64,000 bases of DNA from NCBI GenBank assembly GCA_905221605.1, contig CAJNDS010000757.1:197001-261000 (forward strand). Direction: 5' to 3'. The DNA comes from Symbiodinium natans. Taxonomy: Eukaryota; Sar; Dinophyceae; Suessiales; Symbiodiniaceae. Made by a program: the position numbers and the translations under genes. The number at the start of each line of letters is the position of its first letter. Positions within the stretch are counted from its first letter, which is position 1. The notes under the pieces are model-generated. The model searched no databases, was not told the DNA's origin, and saw nothing but the letters and a program-made list of their open reading frames with translations. This document shows positions 57,333-64,000 of the stretch, in pieces.

Positions 57333-58078
57333 GATGGCCCTAAACCCTAAACCCTAACCGGAATCCCTAAGCCCCAAGCCCCAAACCCCAATCCCTACAC
57401 AACCCCAAACCCTAAACCCTAAACCCTAAACCCTAAACCCTAAACCCTAAACCCTAAACCCTAAACCCTAAACCCTAAACCCATTAGGGCGGGACTTCGG
57501 GGAGGGTCTACAGGGCTTGACAGGCTCATCTCATCACCAAGCACGCAATCGAAGCCTCAAGCCCTCTACACCCCAAACCCCAAACCCACATTCGGAAGCA
57601 AACCATAGCCGTAAGGCCCCCCGGGCCCAGAACTGGGGTTGACTTGGAGTTTTGTCTACCGTCCTGTGTGGGCCAACCCTAAACCCTAAACCCTAAACCC
57701 TAAACCCTAAACCGTGGCTCCCCAAAAGTGCGTGGCCAAAGCACACCATGGAGCTGGCGAGTTGTGAGCTATGTACGACGGGCAGCTGACCCAACACAAC
57801 AACAAAGGTCACCACCGCGGACGCGCGAAATCTTTAACCCCCCCCCCCCCCCCCCCCCCCAGGGTTCTTGGGTTTAGGGTTTAGGGTTTAGGGTTTGACC
57901 AAATGGAAGTGATGAGGGGCACGTTGCTCTCGAGGGGGTTTGGGGTTTCAGGTTTAGGGTTGATAGGGTTCAGGTCTTCTCAAACCCTAAACCCTAAACG
58001 CCCTAAACCTAAGCCCTAAGCCCTAAACCCGAGCTTCAGCCGCGGGCGGGAGGAGACCCCTGGGCGGCAGCGGCAGAG

Positions 58079-58119
58079 ATGCCCCGCAGCAAAGGCAAGG
58101 AGAAAGGCGGCCGAAAGCA
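58079..58119 (+). CDS. Lys-rich gene exon (candidate; possible start)
   Basis: GGCAGAG-ATG begins MPRSKGKEKGGRK and runs to AAGCA|GTTTGGGG, a heptamer-like GT donor. CCCTAAA precedes (58013-58030). The ATG may be a true start or internal. Confidence 0.45.
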
Positions 58120-58319
58120 GTTTGGGGTTTGGGGGTTTTGGGTCTTTGGGATTTTGGAGTTTCAGGGTTTTGGAGCTTTGAGGTTTGAGGGTAGTGTTTA
58201 GGTTTCCAGGTGTGAGGGTTTTCGGGTTTTGGGTTTTCAGGGTTCTAAGGGTTCTAGGGTTTTGGGGTTTTAGGGTTTTAGGGTTTTTGGGTTTTGAGGT
58301 ATTTGGGGTAGTGTTTTGG

Positions 58320-58640
58320 GTTCCCTAAGCCCCAGCCAGAAACTCAGCTCCCCCCATGATCGCATCCAAACGCCGGCTCGCCCACAAAGTCCTTAAAGGA
58401 GTTGGTGCCTTTGCTTGGGGTCTTACCGTGCTCAGGGCAATACTTGCATGCGGATATCTGCAAGCTCCTGCAAGGGTCCGGGGCAAATTTGCAAGGCATT
58501 TACTTGGGCGAACTGCAGGATTCGAGTTCATTGGCGGTTTAGGGTTTGGGGTTTGGGGTTTAGGGTTTAGGGTGAGATTTAGGTCCTTGCTCAGGATGTC
58601 TCTTGCCTGTGGTGCTTCGCTACAGCCCTGAGCCACAGGC
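58320..58640. other. Unique block with overlapping frames, no confident gene
   Basis: The + strand is open from ATG 58356 (MIASKRRLAHKVLKGVGAFA) and the minus strand across most of the block; both run into a TTTAGGG-type repeat at 58540. Codon bias does not decide. Possibly an element fragment. Confidence 0.35.
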
Positions 58641-58998
58641 ACCAAAATGTCAAAACACCCTGCCAAGTGCTTCTATGACCCAGAGGCCCTTGTTGCGTTG
58701 TTCCCTTCATTTCCCGTAGAGTCCCCTTTGAACCCAAAAGGGTAGCCTTGTTATTCCTAGGTGACTCCTGGGTCTAGGCTTCGAAGGCGACGGTGCTTCT
58801 TGCGGCATATGCTCCCGAGGCAGCAGCCTGCCTAATGGTTGTGTTCCCTTCTGAAAGCCATCACAACCACAACAAGGGTTCCGGTGTTACTGCAACGCTA
58901 ACTCCAAACCCTAAACCCCAAACCCTAAACCCCAAACCCTAAACCCTAAACCCTAAACCACAAACCCTAAACCCTAAACCCTAAACCCTAAACCTCAG

Positions 58999-59062
58999 CT
59001 GGACACACAGATGGCAGCATGGGCAGGCAAGGGCAAAGCCGCCGCGGAGAGGGAGCAGAAAG
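58999..59062 (+). CDS. Lys-rich gene exon (candidate)
   Basis: CCTCAG|CTG to AGAAAG|GTGCCA encodes LDTQMAAWAGKGKAAAEREQ plus K, with a consensus GT donor. CCCTAAA precedes (58908-58993) and TTTAGGG-like sequence follows. Confidence 0.5.
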
Positions 59063-59158
59063 GTGCCACTCCAGGGCACACCGGGTTTTTGGGGTTTGGG
59101 GTCTAGGTTTTCAGGGTTTTAGGGCTTAGTGTTTAGGGTTTAGGGTTTAGGGGGCTTA

Positions 59159-59287
59159 GCCCTAAACCCTAAACCCTAAACCCTAAACCCTAAACCCTAA
59201 ACCCTAAACCCTAAACCCTAAACCCTAAACCCTAAACCCTAAACCCTAAACCCTAAACCCTAAACCCTAAACCCTAAACCCTAAACC
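59159..59287. repeat. Long pure CCCTAAA array
   Basis: Eighteen uninterrupted CCCTAAA units, among the longest and cleanest in the window, directly after a TTTAGGG block. Together they form a large potential hairpin. Confidence 0.97.
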
Positions 59288-59749
59288 TTTACATTTTCAG
59301 GGTTTTAGGTGTTTAAGGTTCCAGTCCAGGGCACTTCGGGTTGCAGGGTTTAGGGTTTAGGCTGTCAGGGTTTTAGGGCTTAGGGATTTAGGGTTTCGGG
59401 TTTCAGGGCGGCCTTGGAAGTGGAAGTGCCAAACCCTCAAGCAACGAGCTCTAACATCCAATTCTGCAGTGCAGGACGAAGCTCGCAGTCCTCATCCGGC
59501 ACCCTAAAACCGAAACCCTAAACCCTAAACCCTAAACCCTAAACCCTAAACCCTAAACCCTAAACCCCCACCCCCAAAAAAACAGAAACCGTGCAGACAC
59601 TCTGACAACACGTTGGGCGCCGGGGGGGCGGGTTTAAACCGTAATCCCTAAACCGAAACCCAGAACTTCAACCCGCAATCCGTGCCGCAGGGCTACCCTA
59701 CGGGAGGTTTTAGGGTTAGGGTTCAGGGTTTAGGGTTTAGGAGTCCTCT

Positions 59750-60245
59750 TGGACGCTATAAGTTCAGACTGTAGGCCGCGCCCAATAAGTCGTTCACATA
59801 CAAGTGCTGGGTCTTCGTGCTGAGCCTTCGAGCATTTTGCCTTTGACATGTTTGAGCTGGATAAACCCGGACTGGGGCGACACAATTTGCTGGCCTGGAG
59901 ACATTCACAGTCAATCCGCTCGCCACCTCACGTATGTGTGATTGAAATGATGCTCTTGGGCAAGTGGGTGGGACCCACGAAAAGCCGGGCACAGCCGGCG
60001 GTTTTGAAGGCTCTGTGATGGCATCCTGACACAACGAACCCCTCTGGGGCACGGATCTGCCCTTGTGACGGTGGCAAACCAAAAGGGGAAGTGCCTCTTG
60101 AAACGCTCTGGCACGCAGAAGCAAAAAGAAGTAGAACCTGAATTCCTAGCATCCTGTGGGTGGTCAGCTATGACCCTGTGGATACTGAGTGAACAGTGAA
60201 GAGACTTGTTTCTCGTTCCTTGTAAGTAGGGCCTACAGGGTCGAG
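59750..60245. other. Non-telomeric block with minus-strand frames
   Basis: About 500 bp without heptamers. Two overlapping 122-codon minus-strand frames exist (starts at 60124 and 60279), neither with a recognisable domain nor consistent codon bias. Likely non-coding or an old element. Confidence 0.4.
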
Positions 60246-60267
60246 GGCTCAAACCCCTGACGCTCAG

Positions 60268-60324
60268 GCAGCAAAGCAAAGGGAAAAGACAAGACCGCGC
60301 CTGCCAGCCAGCGAGACGACCCAG
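60268..60324 (+). CDS. Lys-rich gene exon, duplicate A
   Basis: CGCTCAG|GC to CCCAG|GCTGAC encodes SKAKGKDKTAPASQRDDP(G). It is a near copy of the exon at 61409. Homology also covers about 20 bp of upstream and some downstream intron. A frame shared with the copy and a kept GC donor argue that it is still functional. Confidence 0.6.
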
Positions 60325-61408
60325 GCTGACGCATCTTCACCTACAGAGCTAAGCGCCTTTATAAGCCCCTACTGCCTAAACCCTGGACCCTAAACTCTTT
60401 GTCGTTTTCAGGTTTCCCTAAACCCGAAACCCTAAACCCTAAGCCCTAAACTAAACCCTAAACCCCAAACCCCAAACCCCAAACCCTAAACCCATCTGGG
60501 CATCCGAGCTGACTTCTTCTGAGAAGTGTGGCGTGAGGTTAGCAGTTTCATCATCGGCTCAAGGGTGGTGTGAGGGTGCCAGAAGCCTGCCCCGCGACTC
60601 TGGATGTCTGACCCCCTTGCAAACCCTAAACCCTAAACCCTAAACCCTAAACCCTAAACCCTAAACCCTAAACCCTAAACCCTAAGCTGTAGTCCGAGTC
60701 TCGGACGGAAGGGCTGGGAGCGGAAGCTCGCCAACCCACGAGCCCACTGTTTCCCTCGTTCCTAAGTCCTACATCCTCAATCAATCCTAAACCCTAAACC
60801 CTCTTTTGTTATTGCACGTACTTCCGAAGGTTTCCCAAGCTCCCACGCCTCCCCCTTGGGTTTAGGGCCGGGAATCTGGGATCTTCCCCCTTATACTAGC
60901 AGTTTTCTAGTAGGGATTGTAATTGTAGTAGGGGGTACTGAATCCCTATGACAATGAAGGACGGTTACGGGGGAACATCCCAATCCGGAATCTTTAAGTT
61001 TAGGGTGTAGCGTCTGCCCCAAATCGCCCTAAACCCTAAACCCTAAACCCTCAACCCTAAACCCTAAGCTTACGTGCGAGTTCTGAGTCTTTGAAGTATA
61101 GGTTGCCCTGACGTTTTTGGGTCAGTCGAACTCCTAGAGCTGGCGTTGGGTTGAGGCAAAGAGAAGGGTTTACGGTTTAGGGTTTCGGGTTTAGGCTTTA
61201 GGCGTTTTCGTCCTAGGTTACTGGGCAGCCTAGCAAAGGTTAACCTTCCCCTTTTGATGCTGCACGAGTAAGGCCAGAGCCTCTCCGATGCCCAATCCGC
61301 GCGAATCCCTGGAATGGTAGCACTTTGCAAGGACCTGCACCGTGCTGCAACGAAAACCAATTTAGGGTTTCAGGTTTCGGGTTTAGGGCTAAAGCCCCTG
61401 ACCCTCAG

Positions 61409-61465
61409 GCAGCAAAGGAAAAGGAAAAGGCAAGACCGCGCCTGCCGGCCAGCAAGACGATGCAG
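61409..61465 (+). CDS. Lys-rich gene exon, duplicate B
   Basis: CCCTCAG|GC to TGCAG|GCCGAC encodes SKGKGKGKTAPAGQQDDA plus G in phase 1, joining in phase to the exon at 61713. It lies 1.14 kb after its duplicate. Confidence 0.65.
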
Positions 61466-61712
61466 GCCGACTCTTTTTAACTGCGTCCGGGATAGCCGGG
61501 GCGTCTGTTTTACAGGGCTAGGTGCCATTAGAAGCCTTTTGCACTTTGCGGAGTCTGATCTGAGCCCTAAAGGCGGTGAACCCTAAACCCTAAACCCTAG
61601 ACTCTAGACCCTAGACCCTAAACCCTAAACCCTAGACCCTAAACCCTAAACCCTAAACCCTAAACCCTAGTTCTTTCTAAGGGTCCTTTCTGGGGCCATG
61701 ATCCTTGCGCAG

Positions 61713-61790
61713 GCTTTGATCCTTGGGCCACGCCAGAAGCCCAGCGGGCCCGAGAGAAGATGCAGCAGAAGGCAGCCTTGAACGTGCAGG
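61713..61790 (+). CDS. Lys-rich gene exon: FDPWATPEAQRAREKMQQK
   Basis: TGCGCAG|GC to GCAGG|GTTTTAG encodes FDPWATPEAQRAREKMQQKA then ALNVQ, an amphipathic helix-like segment. CCCTAAA precedes (61572-61670) and TTTAGGG follows (61796). The start GFDPW echoes KDPFDEAG at 57310. The next exon would lie in or beyond the low-complexity right end. Confidence 0.65.
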
Positions 61791-61884
61791 GTTTTAGGGT
61801 TTAGGGTTTGGGGTTTGGGCTTAGGGTTTAGGGTTTAGGGTTTAGGGTTAGGGCGTTATAGCTCAAGGGCGAAGGGGTTTTGAG

Positions 61885-62160
61885 TTGAGTTTCAATATGG
61901 GCATCTCTTTTTTTTAACCTCGCCGTCCTTTTTTTGACCTCGTGTCTTTATTTCAACCTCGTCATCTGGATTTGAACCTCGCCCCTTTTCCAGTCTTCTT
62001 TTTGACCTTACCCCGTCTGATGTTTAACCTCGTCTATCTTAATTTCCTCTCTGCGGCTTATTTCCCCAGGCAGAGAGAATCTTAAAACCAACCTCGGAAA
62101 TCTGATTTCCAACCTCGTCTGTCTCATTTCCAACCTCGTCCGTCTTATTTAAAACCTCGC
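61885..62160. repeat. ~28-bp repeat (AACCTCGTC-TCTTATTTCC)
   Basis: About nine irregular units built on ACCTCGTC followed by TTTATTTC-like sequence. Not coding. Confidence 0.85.
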
Positions 62161-62269
62161 CGAAGGCATGGTCCCACAAGGCCCAGCCCGGCTGGCCGGC
62201 CCAGCCAGAATGAAGGGCGGAAGGGCTTTTTTGCTTAAGGGCTCAGGGTTACCGCCCCCCTCGCCCCTC

Positions 62270-63725
62270 GCACACGTCACCATTCCCCCGCACCCACCGT
62301 TCCCGCCATTTCCCACCATCACCCCACCATTTCTCGCCATTTCCCACCATTTCCCAACACCATTACCGCCAATACCCACCCTTACCCACCATTCCCACCA
62401 TTACCCATAAATACCCACCGTGCCCACCATTAGCCACCCTTCCCACCATTACGTGGCGCTGGTGGGTAATGCAAGGGTGGGTACTGGCGGGTAATCGTGG
62501 GGTGGGCAATGGTGGGTAATGGTGGGCAATGGTGGGTAATGGTGGGCAATGGTGGGAATGGTGGGTAATCGTGGGAAGGGTGTGGCGCGCTGGGAATGGT
62601 GGCTAGAATGGTGGGAGTTGTGGGTCATGGTGGGCCACGGTGGGTGGGCGATGGCGGGAATGGTGGGTAAGGGTGGGTAATGGTGGGCACTGCTGCGTAA
62701 TGTAGGCAATGATGGTGTGCTGCAATACCCACCATCCGCACCCTTGTCCACCATTACCCACCAACACCCACCATTCTCACCCAAACCATTGCCAACCGCC
62801 ATTCCAAACCACCGCCGCCGTTACCCGATGACCCGAACCCACCATTCCCACCATTGTCTACCATTCCCGCCAGTCCCACCAAACCAATCACTACCCGCAA
62901 TACCCACCATTACCCACCACCAGCCGTTCTGCACCATTGCCCACCCTTGCCCACCATTCTCGCCGTTACCCGCCGTCCCACCACGACCCACCATTGCCCA
63001 CCAATCACCCACCCTCCACCATTACCCACCATCTCCCTCCCTGCCCGCGATTCCCCCTTCCCACCATGATTAAACCACTACCCGCCATTCATTCCCCGCA
63101 CCCACATGTACCGCAAGTAACGTCGGGTAATGGTGGAATGTTGGGGGTTGGTGGGATGGTGGGAATGGTGGGTAGTGGTGGGCAATGGTGGGGAATGGTG
63201 GGTATAATGGTGGGTCAATGGTGGAAATGGTGTTTAATGGTGGGCAATGTTGGGAACGGTGGTTGATTGTGGTGTTGGTGGGTACTCGAAGGTACTCAAT
63301 AATGGTGCGTAATGGTGGGAAATTAATGGTGGGTAGGGATGTAATTGTGGGTCATGGTGGCAAGGGGGAATCGTGGGAACAGTGGGCAACGGTGGGCGAT
63401 GGTGGGTAATGGCGGGAATCATGGAGAGCGGTGCGTGTGCGGGCGATGGGAAGGGTGGCTAATGGTGGGTAGGGGTGGATAACGGTGGGTATTTATGGGT
63501 AAGGGAATGGTGGGTATTGGTGGGTAATGTTGAGGAATGGTGGGACATGGTGAGAATGTGGGTGATGGTGGGAAATGGTGGGTGCTGGTGGGAAAGAATG
63601 TTGGGCAATGGTGGGTAAAGATGTTAATGGTGGGACTGGCGGGAATGGTAGGCAACGGATGGCAACGGTGGGAATGGGGGGAATGGCGAGTAATGGTGGG
63701 TAATGTTGGGTAAGGGTGGGTCATC
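62270..63725. repeat. TTACCCACCA decamer arrays in alternating orientation
   Basis: Degenerate 10-bp units (TTACCCACCA or its complement TGGTGGGTAA) fill 1.45 kb in four blocks: C-rich 62275-62452, G-rich 62455-62715, C-rich 62725-63110, G-rich 63115-63725. Adjacent blocks are mutually complementary. All open frames here (His/Pro/Thr or Gly/Asn/Trp repeats) are artefacts. Confidence 0.95.
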
Positions 63726-64000
63726 GTGGATTGGTAATGGAGGGCCTATTTGTTTGGGTCTTTTTTTTGGGGGGGGCCTTTTTTTTTTGGTCGATTTTCT
63801 TGGATTTTCCTAAGAAAACCACTATTCCCTCCATATTTTTAAAGGATTTGATGCATTTTCGTGGTTTTTCGTACGAAAAACAGTAATTCCTCTGTGGTTT
63901 CATAGGAAAGCTCTATTTCTGGTAGGTTTTAGAAGGAAGAAGGAAAGAAAGGACGGAAGGAAGGATGAAAGAAAGGAAGAAAACAAGGAAGGAAGGAAGG
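63726..64000. other. AT-rich end with GGAA microsatellite
   Basis: Contains a short TTTTTCGTACGAAAAA palindrome near 63866 and, from about 63935, (GGAAGGAAA)n repeats running off the window. No gene seen. Confidence 0.8.

Larger units (their letters stand above)
57267..61790 (+). other. Lys/Gly-rich protein gene with duplicated exons (partial, unrecognised)
   Basis: Six + strand exon candidates (57267, 58079, 58999, 60268, 61409, 61713) share Lys-Gly runs such as SKGKGKGK. Two (60268 and 61409) are clear duplicates of one exon. Phase joins the second to GFDPWATPEAQRAREKMQQK. I do not recognise the family. The composition suggests a basic, perhaps nucleic-acid-binding, protein. The order and membership of exons are inferred, and more than one gene could be present. 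Confidence 0.5.

Noticed and set aside
62149-63724. Numerous Pro/His/Thr and Gly/Asn/Trp frames
   Set aside because: Low-complexity decamer repeats; frames exist on both strands at once.

Overview
This is nuclear DNA from a eukaryote with TTTAGGG-type telomere repeats, most likely a dinoflagellate. The support is: very short exons (about 30-92 nt) in huge introns, most 5' splice sites reading GC rather than GT, nearly all 3' splice sites reading AG|G, consecutive genes on the same strand, and CCCTAAA/TTTAGGG heptamers scattered in both orientations through almost the whole window. The genus cannot be fixed from the sequence. Almost none of the long open frames are genes: most are repeat translations. 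The real coding sequence is in small exons that had to be found by reading protein motifs and splice phases.

The best-supported gene is a SEC22 family R-SNARE (ER-Golgi vesicle fusion) on the + strand, 12434-39534. I find 13 exons of 23-92 nt over 27.1 kb. Together they encode about 234 residues: a longin domain, an R-SNARE motif with the zero-layer Arg, and a C-terminal membrane anchor. Nine of its 12 introns fit a GC donor. Its introns hold an AT-rich satellite with a ~180-bp unit (19.8-23.7 kb), a 3.2-kb island free of telomere repeats (28.9-32.2 kb), foldback elements and minisatellites.

Upstream (about 5.3-11.2 kb) and downstream (about 41.9-54.9 kb) lie exons of two related + strand genes for EF-hand calcium-binding proteins, here called EF-A and EF-B. 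Their modules align with each other, but the intron positions differ, which suggests that introns were gained after the modules duplicated. A fourth + strand gene (about 57.3-61.8 kb) encodes a Lys/Gly-rich protein with duplicated exons and is not recognised.

The striking layout is that exons tend to sit between a CCCTAAA array on their 5' side and a TTTAGGG array on their 3' side. An intron therefore usually begins with TTTAGGG and ends with CCCTAAA, so its two ends are complementary and could pair in the transcript. In places the heptamer itself supplies the splice signal.

The right end (61.9-64.0 kb) is low-complexity DNA built of ~28-bp, 10-bp and GGAA repeats. I see no rRNA, tRNA or CRISPR array. 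Exon ends are inferred from homology, phase and the AG|G habit. No transcript data were available, so single-base shifts are possible where noted.
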